NCBI GenBank assembly: GCA_029054965.1
Contig: JAIDEF010000224.1
Location: forward strand, 1-6,256
From: Eubacterium sp.
Lineage (GTDB): Bacteria > Bacillota > Clostridia > Oscillospirales > Acutalibacteraceae
Direction: 5' to 3'
Length of the DNA stretch: 6,256 nucleotides
Shown: positions 1 through 6,256 of the stretch, in pieces
How the letters are laid out: the number at the start of each line of letters is the position of its first letter
How positions within the stretch are numbered: position 1 is the first letter of the stretch
Position numbers and translations under genes: made by a program
The notes under the pieces: generated by a model
Seen by the model: the letters and a program-made list of their open reading frames with translations, nothing else
What the model was told of the DNA's origin: nothing
The model's database searches: none

Positions 1-12
1 ATTATGGAATAG
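1..12 (+). CDS. Possible 3' end of an upstream gene (RNase J candidate)
   Basis: The first four codons read Ile-Met-Glu-stop (TAG at 10-12). From memory, many Bacillota RNase J proteins end in a sequence like PxIME or PxIMEV, and in B. subtilis the RNase J2 gene rnjB lies directly upstream of tepA, so this could be the last residues of an RNase J gene. Three residues are far too few to establish this. The other two frames also reach stops nearby (21-23 and 50-52), so a different upstream gene, or no coding sequence at all, is possible. Confidence 0.25.
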   Translation: MME

Positions 13-30
13 TTTGGGCATAAATATACT

Positions 31-36
31 GAGGTG
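31..36 (+). promoter_or_regulatory. Ribosome binding site of tepA
   Basis: GAGGTG lies 5 bases before the ATG at 42 and is a good Shine-Dalgarno match. It supports position 42 as the tepA start, and no better in-frame start is visible downstream before the conserved protease domain. Confidence 0.75.
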
Positions 37-41
37 TAGTT

Positions 42-767
42 ATGCTAAATAATGAAGATAAAAAACTTAAGAACGAAAATGCTGAAAATGAGGAGCAGAG
101 CAGTCCTGAGCCTGAGGTTAACAGCACAAGCTCTTTTGAAACTGGGTCAATTACGGTTTCAAAGGATGGTCATTTTATTCACTGCTTAACAATTATAGGA
201 CAGGTTGAAGGGCATTATATTCTGCCAAGTCAAAATAAAACTACTAAATATGAGCATGTTATTCCTCAGCTTGTTGCAATTGAGGAAAGCAAGGAAATAG
301 AGGGTCTGCTGATTATTCTTAATACAGTAGGCGGTGATGTTGAGGCAGGTCTTGCAATTGCAGAATTGCTGTCTACAATGAAAACTCCTACTGCATCCTT
401 AGTGCTTGGCGGCGGGCATTCAATAGGCGTTCCTCTGGCAGTTAGCTGTAAACGCAGCTTTATTGTTCCCAGTGCCACAATGACTGTTCATCCTGTTCGT
501 ATGAATGGTTTGGTTCTTGGTGTTCCTCAGACACTGTCGTATTTTGAGAAAATGCAGGATAGAATAGTTAATTTTGTTTCAAACAATTCAAAAATCAGCA
601 GTGAGGATTTTCGTGAGCTTATGATGAAAACAGGTGAGCTTGTTATGGATGTAGGCACAGTACTTGATGGTGAGGGTGCAGTTAAATCCGGTTTGATTGA
701 TGAGCTTGGAGGTCTTTCGGACTCTCTTGATTTTCTTAACAGAGAAATTGAGGAGGGCTTGCAGTGA
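42..767 (+). CDS. tepA: TepA-type ClpP-family serine protease (translocation-enhancing protein)
   Basis: A 241-residue cytoplasmic protein of the ClpP/crotonase fold, with no signal peptide or membrane segment. After an acidic, low-complexity N-terminus (residues 1-40), the protease domain runs from about residue 46 to 235. It carries TepA hallmarks: GQVEGH near 53-58, QNKTTKYEH at 64-72, and [15 protein letters not shown] at 94-108. The likely catalytic triad is Ser127 in GGGHSIG, His150 in TVHPVR and Asp203 in MDVGT. Length and sequence closely resemble B. subtilis TepA, which is implicated in protein export and in degrading small spore proteins. Unlike true ClpP, TepA is not known to work with a Clp ATPase. 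It is the first complete gene in the window, and its stop overlaps the GTG start of the next gene. The family assignment is firm; the physiological substrate is unknown. Confidence 0.93.
   Translation: MLNNEDKKLKNENAENEEQSSPEPEVNSTSSFETGSITVSKDGHFIHCLTIIGQVEGHYILPSQNKTTKYEHVIPQLVAIEESKEIEGLLIILNTVGGDVEAGLAIAELLSTMKTPTASLVLGGGHSIGVPLAVSCKRSFIVPSATMTVHPVRMNGLVLGVPQTLSYFEKMQDRIVNFVSNNSKISSEDFRELMMKTGELVMDVGTVLDGEGAVKSGLIDELGGLSDSLDFLNREIEEGLQ
751..757 (+). promoter_or_regulatory. Ribosome binding site of the ylzJ-like gene
   Basis: AGGAGGG, a near-perfect Shine-Dalgarno sequence, lies inside the last codons of tepA, 6 bases before the GTG at 764. It is the main evidence that the GTG is a genuine start and that this small gene is translated. 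Confidence 0.8.
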
Positions 768-1006
768 TTTATACGATAGTTTCTCTTGATGATATTTTCT
801 ATACTGAAGATAGTGCATCTGCTGCGGTCAATTGTGCACGCTCAAGCAATCCTTATGATTATATACGTGATGGTTTTTATCTTGATAATGCAATGAATGG
901 GGGAGAAGATTATGTCCGTTTTAACAGCAATTTTTCAAGCTATAGGACAAGCAATAGCCTGGGTGCTTCCAATAAGCGAAAGCGGTCACAGTGCAATTTT
1001 TCATAA
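764..1006 (+). CDS. ylzJ: Short YlzJ-like protein of unknown function
   Basis: An 80-codon frame starting with GTG inside the tepA stop (GTGA, 4-base overlap) behind a strong ribosome binding site. The N-terminus [13 protein letters not shown] resembles the YlzJ family start (M-I/L-Y-T-I-x-P-x-x-x-V-F). SSNPYDYI at residues 27-34 resembles the family's C-terminal ST-D/N-P-x-x-Y-L motif. The position between tepA and ftsK/spoIIIE is where ylzJ sits in B. subtilis. The stretch between the two motifs is about 20 residues shorter than in typical members. Residues from about 50 on are rich in Ser, Asn, Arg and Lys, are read out of frame through the start of the next gene (95-base overlap), and look unrelated to the family. 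The gene may be degenerate, or an indel may hide an earlier stop (TGA at 883-885 or 894-896 in the other frames). The function of YlzJ is not known. Confidence 0.62.
   Translation: MIYTIVSLDDIFYTEDSASAAVNCARSSNPYDYIRDGFYLDNAMNGGEDYVRFNSNFSSYRTSNSLGASNKRKRSQCNFS
899..906 (+). promoter_or_regulatory. Ribosome binding site that sets the UppP-like start at 912
   Basis: GGGGGAGA ends 5 bases before the ATG at 912. The longer frame could begin at the ATG at 897, but that codon lies just before this purine run and has no good ribosome binding site of its own. The start at 912 is therefore preferred. Confidence 0.7.
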
Positions 1007-1769
1007 CTTTTCGGGGAGATTTACAAATGCCTGCTCACAATTGACAGGTGTTGTACATATTGGTATTGCAATAGGTTTATTTATTGCATTTTTTAAGCTG
1101 TTCAAAATGCTTTTCAAAAACTTCATAGGCGGCTGGAGTGATCTGTTTCATAAGCAGCTTGATTTAAAAAATACCAAGCCTGCAAGAAAGTTTATGTATT
1201 ATACAGTGCTTTCCTTTGTGCCGATGATATTATATCTCATCCCTGCCGGTAAGTACGGCAATATTTTTTCTGTTTTCCATAGGGTTTCATATAATGAAAA
1301 TCTTGTTGGTGAGGGTATATGTATGCTGCTGACAGGTGCACTGATAATTGTTACCTGCAGTGTAATGGATAAAAAGCTTAATCCTGTTCCGGGAATTTTA
1401 CAGGCGATAATTATCGGTGTTATTGTGTTTCTTGCTGTTCCGACAGCAGGCTGCTCGGTAATGGGTGCGGTTTTTTGTATATCTGTAATTCTTGGTATGA
1501 ACGAAAAAAATGCACTCAGATATTCAGTTGTAATGTCTGTTATGATTTTGCTTGTGATGGGTATTATTGAGCTGTGCACAGCAGTTACAAAAATAACAAT
1601 TCTCAGTGCAGTAATAGGCTTGGTTATAGCTGCCGCTGTCAGCTTTTTGGCATCGAAGCTGCTTATCTTTATCATTAAGGAGAAAAAACTCAGACTTTTT
1701 GGTATTTACGATGCCGCAATCGGATTTTTAGTTCTTATAATAGGAATTTTTCAAGTAGTAGTAAAGTAA
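912..1769 (+). CDS. Divergent UppP/BacA-family membrane protein, catalytic residues mostly lost
   Basis: A 285-residue, very hydrophobic protein with about eight membrane segments. UppP removes a phosphate from undecaprenyl diphosphate to recycle the cell-wall lipid carrier. The family's first motif is recognisable as LPISESGH at residues 19-26, and the second region aligns from about 163 to 212 (QAIIIG, then AGCSVMGA where UppP has PGxSRSGA, then a conserved Gly and FSxxxxxPxM-like helix). Compared with E. coli UppP, Glu17 becomes Gln13, Glu21 becomes Trp17, Ser27 becomes Glu23 and the essential Arg174 has no counterpart (Val183 in my alignment). Only His30 (here His26) and neighbouring Ser and Gly are kept. 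Length is normal for the family (about 265-285). It may be inactive, have a different chemistry, or act as a transporter or scaffold. Nine bases separate it from ftsK. The alternative start at 897 adds five residues. The fold is fairly secure; the function is not. Confidence 0.78.
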   Translation: MSVLTAIFQAIGQAIAWVLPISESGHSAIFHNFSGRFTNACSQLTGVVHIGIAIGLFIAFFKLFKMLFKNFIGGWSDLFHKQLDLKNTKPARKFMYYTVLSFVPMILYLIPAGKYGNIFSVFHRVSYNENLVGEGICMLLTGALIIVTCSVMDKKLNPVPGILQAIIIGVIVFLAVPTAGCSVMGAVFCISVILGMNEKNALRYSVVMSVMILLVMGIIELCTAVTKITILSAVIGLVIAAAVSFLASKLLIFIIKEKKLRLFGIYDAAIGFLVLIIGIFQVVVK

Positions 1770-1778
1770 GAGGTACAT

Positions 1779-4331
1779 ATGGCAAACAAAAAAACAAGTG
1801 CAGTTAAAAAGAGCACTTCAGGTACAAAAAAGAATACAAATTCAAGGGCTAAATCAACCCCTGTTCAGACCAATAAATCCGTTAATAATGAGGATATTGT
1901 AAGAATAGCGGGTATTGCAATTTTTGCGTTATCTGTAATTTTCTTCTGTCTTGCAATTATCAACGGCGCAGGTGTCTGGAATATTCTGCATAATTTTTAT
2001 GTAGGTGTTTTCGGAGTCTTTGCCGCTTGTATGTTCCCTTTAATATCTGTTGTTGTGGTGCTATTTTATTCCTTCAATAATGCTTCCACATCAAAATTTA
2101 TTGCAAAAGCAATTGAAACGGTTATTATGGTTTTGCTTTTAGCTGCTTTTATTCATGTTGTAAAAAATCAGACGGGTTCTGATTTTGAGGAAACGGTAAT
2201 TACAAACTATGAGCTTGCACCGACAACCTTTAATGGTGGCTTTATCGGTGCCGCTCTCGGCTGGCTTCTTTTATCGCTTGGCAAAGCTCCGGCAATAATA
2301 GTTTCGGTTGTGCTTTTTCTTGTTGATTTTATGCTTCTGACAGGCATAACTGTTATTCAGTTTTTCTCAGGTGCAGCAAAGCCTGCAAAGGTGACATATG
2401 AGAAGGTAAGTGAGCACGTTGAAAGACGCCGTATGAGCAGGGAAATGATTGATGTTCCGCTTGATGTTGACCCGCCTTCAGCCGAAGAAGAGGAAAAGCC
2501 GAAGAAAAAGTCCCGTAAAAAGAATATTAAAGAAAACGAGGAAACTGCTGTTCCTCGTGATATAATTGATGAAATAAATGCTGCTACTGAAAAAAACAGG
2601 CAGGAGAGAGAAAATAAAAAGGCTGCTGCTAAAGAAAAATCTATCGATGAAATTGTTGAAGATGCCTCGCAGGAAAAAACGGCACAGCCGCAGCCTGCCG
2701 TTGAAAAATTTACTGTTTCAAAAGAAGCTCTTGATTCATCTGTCAATGATTATAAGCTGCCGTCAGTTGAACTGCTTACAGTAGGAACTAAAAAATCAAC
2801 CAAGGATATAAGCGGTGAGCTTAAGGCTAATGCACAGATGCTTATCGAAACTCTTCACTCCTTTAATGTTGATGCAACTATTACAGATATTTCAAGGGGA
2901 CCTACGGTTACACGCTATGAGCTTAAGCCTGCAGCAGGTATCCGTATTTCAAAAATAACTAATCTTTCTGATGATATTGCACTTAATCTTGCAGCAACAC
3001 ATGTTCGTATTGAAGCACCTATTCCGGGTAAGGCCGCTGTGGGTATAGAGGTACCGAATACTGTTAAAAATACTGTAACAATGCGTGAGCTTATAGATAC
3101 TCCTGAATTTTATGAGCAGAAATCCAAGCTTTCAGCAGGTCTTGGCAAGGATATAGGCGGTAAATGTGTATATTGTGATGTATCAAAAATGCCGCATCTT
3201 CTTGTTGCAGGTACAACAGGCTCGGGTAAATCTGTTTGTATGAACTCAATTATTACTTCAATTTTATACAGAGCTAAGCCCGATGAGGTTAAATTCCTTA
3301 TGATTGACCCTAAGCAGGTTGAGTTTTCAAAATATGCAGGTATTCCGCATCTGCTTGTTCCTGTTGTTACAGACCCGAGAAAGGCGGCAGGTGCCCTTGG
3401 CTGGGCTGTCAGTGAAATGCTGCAGCGTTATCAGCGTCTATCGCAAATCGGCGTGCGTGATATTGAGGGATATAATAAATATGCCGCTAAGCATGAGGAT
3501 ATGGAGTCGATGCCCAAAATCTGTATTTTCATTGACGAGTTTGCGGATTTGATGATGGCAGCGCCGAAAGAGGTTGAGGACTCTGTATGCCGACTTGCAC
3601 AGATGGCACGTGCTGTGGGTATGCATCTTGTCATTGCAACGCAAAGACCATCTGTTGACGTTATCACAGGATTGATTAAAGCAAATATTTCATCACGTAT
3701 TGCACTTACTGTTTCATCACAGATTGACTCGCGTACAATTCTTGATGCAGCGGGTGCCGAAAAGCTTCTCGGTCACGGTGATATGCTTTATTCACCGATA
3801 GGTGCCTCAAAGCCCGTGCGTGTTCAGGGCTGCTTTATTTCGGACGAAGAGGTTGAGGAGCTTTGTAACTTTGTTAAAAATCAGGGCGAAAGCCAGTATG
3901 ATGAAAGTATAGCTAAGGAAATTGAAGCCAAGGCAGTGCAGGATAAAAAATCGTCACCGTTTGAGGATGATGGTGACGGCGAGCAGCTTGACGTTCTGTT
4001 TGAAAAGGCTGTAGATATTGTGCTTGAAACAGGAACCGCCTCTACATCATTCCTTCAGCGTAAGCTTTCTGTCGGTTATGCAAGAGGAGCAAAGATTATT
4101 GATCAGTTAGAAGATAAGGGAATAATCGGACCTTCAAACGGTGCAAAAGGCAGGGAAATACTGATTACGCGCCAGCAGTGGCTGGAAATGCAGGCTTATT
4201 CTGCAAATGGTGAATTCACTGCTGAAAATACAGAACAGATGTCATTTGAGCTTGTAGGCGAGGATGATGTTGTAACAGATAATATGTCCGACAATCAATA
4301 TAATTTCAGTTTGAATGAAGAGGAAAATTAA
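1779..4331 (+). CDS. ftsK: FtsK/SpoIIIE-family DNA translocase
   Basis: An 850-residue septal DNA pump that moves chromosomal DNA through the closing division or sporulation septum. AGAGG at 1769-1773 precedes the ATG. A basic N-terminus (1-40) is followed by four or five membrane segments (about 42-64, 72-97, 108-128 and 152-195). A charged Lys/Glu-rich linker spans about 208-310. The alpha domain runs from about 328 to 440. The RecA-like motor follows, with Walker A GTTGSGKS at 478-485, Walker B IFIDEFADL with Asp586 and Glu587, TQRP at 621-624 and GHGDMLY at 665-671. The C-terminal winged-helix gamma domain (about 737-800, with KLSVGYARGAKIIDQLE and GPSNGAKGRE) reads oriented DNA sequences. 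A further acidic tail of about 50 residues extends past gamma. B. subtilis SpoIIIE is about 787 residues, so this protein is slightly long. All motor motifs are intact. Sequence alone does not separate a vegetative FtsK from a sporulation SpoIIIE role, though the tepA-ylzJ context matches spoIIIE. Confidence 0.96.
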   Translation: MANKKTSAVKKSTSGTKKNTNSRAKSTPVQTNKSVNNEDIVRIAGIAIFALSVIFFCLAIINGAGVWNILHNFYVGVFGVFAACMFPLISVVVVLFYSFNNASTSKFIAKAIETVIMVLLLAAFIHVVKNQTGSDFEETVITNYELAPTTFNGGFIGAALGWLLLSLGKAPAIIVSVVLFLVDFMLLTGITVIQFFSGAAKPAKVTYEKVSEHVERRRMSREMIDVPLDVDPPSAEEEEKPKKKSRKKNIKENEETAVPRDIIDEINAATEKNRQERENKKAAAKEKSIDEIVEDASQEKTAQPQPAVEKFTVSKEALDSSVNDYKLPSVELLTVGTKKSTKDISGELKANAQMLIETLHSFNVDATITDISRGPTVTRYELKPAAGIRISKITNLSDDIALNLAATHVRIEAPIPGKAAVGIEVPNTVKNTVTMRELIDTPEFYEQKSKLSAGLGKDIGGKCVYCDVSKMPHLLVAGTTGSGKSVCMNSIITSILYRAKPDEVKFLMIDPKQVEFSKYAGIPHLLVPVVTDPRKAAGALGWAVSEMLQRYQRLSQIGVRDIEGYNKYAAKHEDMESMPKICIFIDEFADLMMAAPKEVEDSVCRLAQMARAVGMHLVIATQRPSVDVITGLIKANISSRIALTVSSQIDSRTILDAAGAEKLLGHGDMLYSPIGASKPVRVQGCFISDEEVEELCNFVKNQGESQYDESIAKEIEAKAVQDKKSSPFEDDGDGEQLDVLFEKAVDIVLETGTASTSFLQRKLSVGYARGAKIIDQLEDKGIIGPSNGAKGREILITRQQWLEMQAYSANGEFTAENTEQMSFELVGEDDVVTDNMSDNQYNFSLNEEEN

Positions 4332-6202
4332 TGAACGGCTTTCTACCGATTAGTAAACAGGATATGCTTGGCAGGGGATGGGATTATGTTGATTTTGTCT
4401 ACATAACAGGCGACAGCTATGTTGACCATCCGTCATTCGGCGCATCAATCATTACAAGAGTGCTTGAAAACAAGGGCTATAAAGTGGCTGTGCTCAGTCA
4501 GCCTGATTGGAAAAACAAGCAGGATTTTATGCAGTTTGGCAAGCCTCGTTTAGGCTTTTTTATCACGAGCGGTAATATAGATTCGATGGTTGCACATTAC
4601 ACGGCAGCTAAGCGGCTTCGTCATGATGATGCTTATACAGCAGGAGGTGCGGCGGGCAAAAGACCTGATAGGGCAGTTATTGTTTATTCCAAAATGGTTA
4701 AAAGCATTTATCCCGACAGTCCTGTTATCATCGGCGGACTTGAAGCATCACTTCGGCGTTTTGCTCATTATGATTACTGGGATGATAAAATAAGACCAAG
4801 TATTCTAATTGACTCCGGTGCTGATTTGCTCACGTTCGGTATGGGTGAAAATCAGACCATAGAAATTGCCGAAAGACTCAATAACGGTGAAAGCATAACA
4901 GAAATGCGTGATATTCTCGGTACCTGCTATGCCTGTCCTACAGTCGAAACTACATATGAGGGTGTTGAATGTCCATCCTTTGAAAATGTTTGCAGTAATA
5001 AAAAAGAATATGCAAAATCCTGCAGAATACAGCAGGATGAGCAGGATCATATACGCGGCAGGATTGTTAAGCAAAAGCATGGTAAAACAATGATTGTTCA
5101 GAATAAGCCTATGCCGCCTCTTACGCAGAAGGAGCTCGACTGGGTGTATTCATTGCCGTATATGCGTGCTTATCATCCAAGCTATGAAAAGCTTGGCGGT
5201 GTTCCGGGTATCCGTGAGGTGGAATTCTCAATTACACATAACCGTGGCTGCTTCGGTGCTTGTAACTTTTGTTCAATTGCTTTTCATCAGGGCAGGTATG
5301 TTACAACACGTTCTAAGAAAAGTATTATGATTGAGGCTGAAAAGCTGACACATATGCCGAATTTTAAAGGCTATATTCACGATATCGGTGGACCTACTGC
5401 TAATTTCAGGCGACCGTCCTGTGATATGCAGATTGATAAGGGTCTGTGCAAAGGTAAAAAATGTCTTGCTCCGAAGCCTTGCCCTAATCTTGCCGTTGAC
5501 CATAGTGAATATCTTGATATTCTCCGTGATGTAAGGCAGATTAATGGTATAAAAAAGGTATTTATCAGAAGCGGAATAAGATATGATTATCTGCTCGAGG
5601 ATGAGGATGATACCTTTTTCAAGGAGCTTGTTGAGCATCACGTTTCCGGACAGCTGAAGGTTGCACCTGAGCATTGCTCCGCAGCAGTGCTTGATAAAAT
5701 GGGTAAGCCTCATATTGAAGCGTATATCAACTTTTCACGCCGATATTTTAGTTATACCGATGAGGTTAATAAGGAGCAGTATTTAGTTCCTTATTTGATG
5801 TCATCTCATCCGGGCTCAACTATTGATGATGCTGTTGAGCTTGCTCTGTTTTTAAAGAAAAACCATATCAGACCTGAGCAGGTTCAGGACTTTTACCCCA
5901 CCCCCGGTACAATATCAACCTGTATGTTTTATACAGGACTTGATCCTTATACTATGGAGGAGGTTTATGTAGCAAAAAGTGAGCATGACAAGGCACTCCA
6001 GAGAGCACTGCTTCAGTATTTCAACCCTAAAAATCATCATTTGGTCGAGGAGGCTCTGTGCAGAGCAAAACGATTTGATTTGATTGGTAACAGCAGTAAA
6101 TGCCTAATAAAACCGAGCAGGCAGTTTCAGCAGAAGCGTGATTTTACTAAGCATAAGAATAATAAAAGCAATAACAAATTTAAAGGTAAAAAAAGAAAAT
6201 GA
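4331..6202 (+). CDS. YgiQ-family radical SAM protein (UPF0313)
   Basis: A 623-residue cytoplasmic protein. The start overlaps the ftsK stop (TAATG), with AGAGG at 4319-4323 as ribosome binding site, and the early FLPIS motif matches the N-terminus of YgiQ proteins. The N-terminal domain has TGDSYVDHPSFGASI near residues 27-41. The radical SAM core has GCFGACNFCS with Cys307, Cys311 and Cys314 (CxxxCxxC) to bind the 4Fe-4S cluster that cleaves S-adenosylmethionine. A second cysteine group at Cys364, Cys373, Cys378 and Cys384 (KGLCKGKKCLAPKPCPNL) is a family feature and may bind another metal centre. The C-terminal part includes APEHCS, YLVPYLMSSHPG and QDFYPTPGT, then a Lys/Asn-rich basic tail (about 594-623). 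E. coli YgiQ is longer (about 739 residues), mainly because of N- and C-terminal extensions. The reaction and substrate of this family are not established. Family assignment is firm. Confidence 0.93.
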   Translation: MNGFLPISKQDMLGRGWDYVDFVYITGDSYVDHPSFGASIITRVLENKGYKVAVLSQPDWKNKQDFMQFGKPRLGFFITSGNIDSMVAHYTAAKRLRHDDAYTAGGAAGKRPDRAVIVYSKMVKSIYPDSPVIIGGLEASLRRFAHYDYWDDKIRPSILIDSGADLLTFGMGENQTIEIAERLNNGESITEMRDILGTCYACPTVETTYEGVECPSFENVCSNKKEYAKSCRIQQDEQDHIRGRIVKQKHGKTMIVQNKPMPPLTQKELDWVYSLPYMRAYHPSYEKLGGVPGIREVEFSITHNRGCFGACNFCSIAFHQGRYVTTRSKKSIMIEAEKLTHMPNFKGYIHDIGGPTANFRRPSCDMQIDKGLCKGKKCLAPKPCPNLAVDHSEYLDILRDVRQINGIKKVFIRSGIRYDYLLEDEDDTFFKELVEHHVSGQLKVAPEHCSAAVLDKMGKPHIEAYINFSRRYFSYTDEVNKEQYLVPYLMSSHPGSTIDDAVELALFLKKNHIRPEQVQDFYPTPGTISTCMFYTGLDPYTMEEVYVAKSEHDKALQRALLQYFNPKNHHLVEEALCRAKRFDLIGNSSKCLIKPSRQFQQKRDFTKHKNNKSNNKFKGKKRK

Positions 6203-6256
6203 CCGGCAAAAAACAAAGTTTAATAGTTATAGGAATAGCGTTAATACTGATAGGGG
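6199..6256 (+). CDS. Start of a downstream gene, truncated by the window edge
   Basis: An ATG at 6199 overlaps the ygiQ stop in an ATGA arrangement, and the frame stays open for 19 codons to the end of the window. The product begins MTGKKQSLIVIGIALILIG: a short basic start followed by a strongly hydrophobic run, typical of a signal peptide or first membrane segment. The upstream ribosome binding site is weak (AAAGG at 6182-6186, 12 bases away), so translation may depend on coupling to ygiQ. Too little is present to name a family; many exported or membrane proteins, including sortases, begin this way. Confidence 0.55.
   Translation, partial: MTGKKQSLIVIGIALILIG

Noticed and set aside
25..30. 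TATACT resembling a -10 promoter element upstream of tepA
   Set aside because: The matching -35 position (around 2-7) is poor, and transcription would start near or after the ribosome binding site, leaving no usable leader. The real promoter is probably further upstream.
897..911. ATG at 897 as the start of the UppP-like gene
   Set aside because: The purine-rich GGGGGAGA at 899-906 is well spaced for the ATG at 912 and lies after 897, so it cannot serve the earlier codon.
1199..1675. Open frame of 158 codons on the minus strand
   Set aside because: It lies wholly within the UppP-like coding region, which has clear family similarity. The minus-strand product resembles no family I recognise and is a by-product of composition.
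1770..1778. Possible terminator or promoter between the UppP-like gene and ftsK
   Set aside because: Only nine bases separate the genes and they hold part of the ftsK ribosome binding site; there is no hairpin or T-run.
2480..2700. Possible repeat or transferred segment in the Lys/Glu-rich part of ftsK
   Set aside because: No exact repeat unit is visible. Charged, variable linkers between the membrane and motor domains are usual in FtsK.
2357..2746. Open frame of 129 codons on the minus strand, Ser/Phe-rich
   Set aside because: It is the complement of the Lys/Glu-rich FtsK linker, where AAA/GAA codons read as TTT/TTC on the other strand; low-complexity shadow.
5273..5713. Open frame of 146 codons on the minus strand
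   Set aside because: It is antisense to the conserved radical SAM core of the YgiQ gene, and its product shows no recognisable domain.

Overview
The window is an AT-rich, gene-dense stretch of a bacterial chromosome, with every supported gene on the + strand. The gene order is a ClpP-like protease (TepA), a YlzJ-like small protein and a FtsK/SpoIIIE DNA translocase. This matches the tepA-ylzJ-spoIIIE order known from Bacillus subtilis and other Bacillota. Strong GGAGG-type ribosome binding sites and AT-rich codon use also fit Bacillota. A clostridial lineage, perhaps Oscillospiraceae/Ruminococcaceae, is my best guess but cannot be proved from this sequence.

Layout: 1-12 may be the last codons of an upstream gene (possibly RNase J, weak). 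42-767 is tepA. 764-1006 is a shortened ylzJ-like gene that starts with GTG inside the tepA stop. 912-1769 encodes a polytopic membrane protein of the UppP/BacA fold that lacks most of the family's catalytic residues. 1779-4331 is ftsK/spoIIIE. 4331-6202 encodes a YgiQ-family radical SAM protein. 6199-6256 is the start of a further gene, cut by the window edge. There is no intergenic gap above about 40 bases, and I see no internal promoter, terminator, RNA gene, repeat, insertion sequence or CRISPR array.

The genes look like one transcription unit. Junctions are a 4-base GTGA overlap (tepA/ylzJ), a long out-of-frame overlap (ylzJ/UppP-like), a 9-base gap (UppP-like/ftsK), a 1-base TAATG overlap (ftsK/ygiQ) and a 4-base ATGA overlap (ygiQ/next gene). 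Several of these arrangements suggest translational coupling. The common theme is envelope and chromosome maintenance: a protease linked to protein translocation, a septal DNA pump, and a membrane protein derived from a lipid-carrier phosphatase. The YgiQ enzyme has no obvious functional link to the others.

Nothing here is a clear new defence or mobile system. The most noteworthy item is the UppP-like protein. It keeps the fold and one active-site His but appears to have lost both glutamates of the (E/Q)xxxE motif (one is Gln, one is Trp) and the arginine of the PGxSRSG motif. It sits between two genes that are normally adjacent or separated only by ylzJ. The second item is the compressed ylzJ whose tail runs into that gene in another frame.
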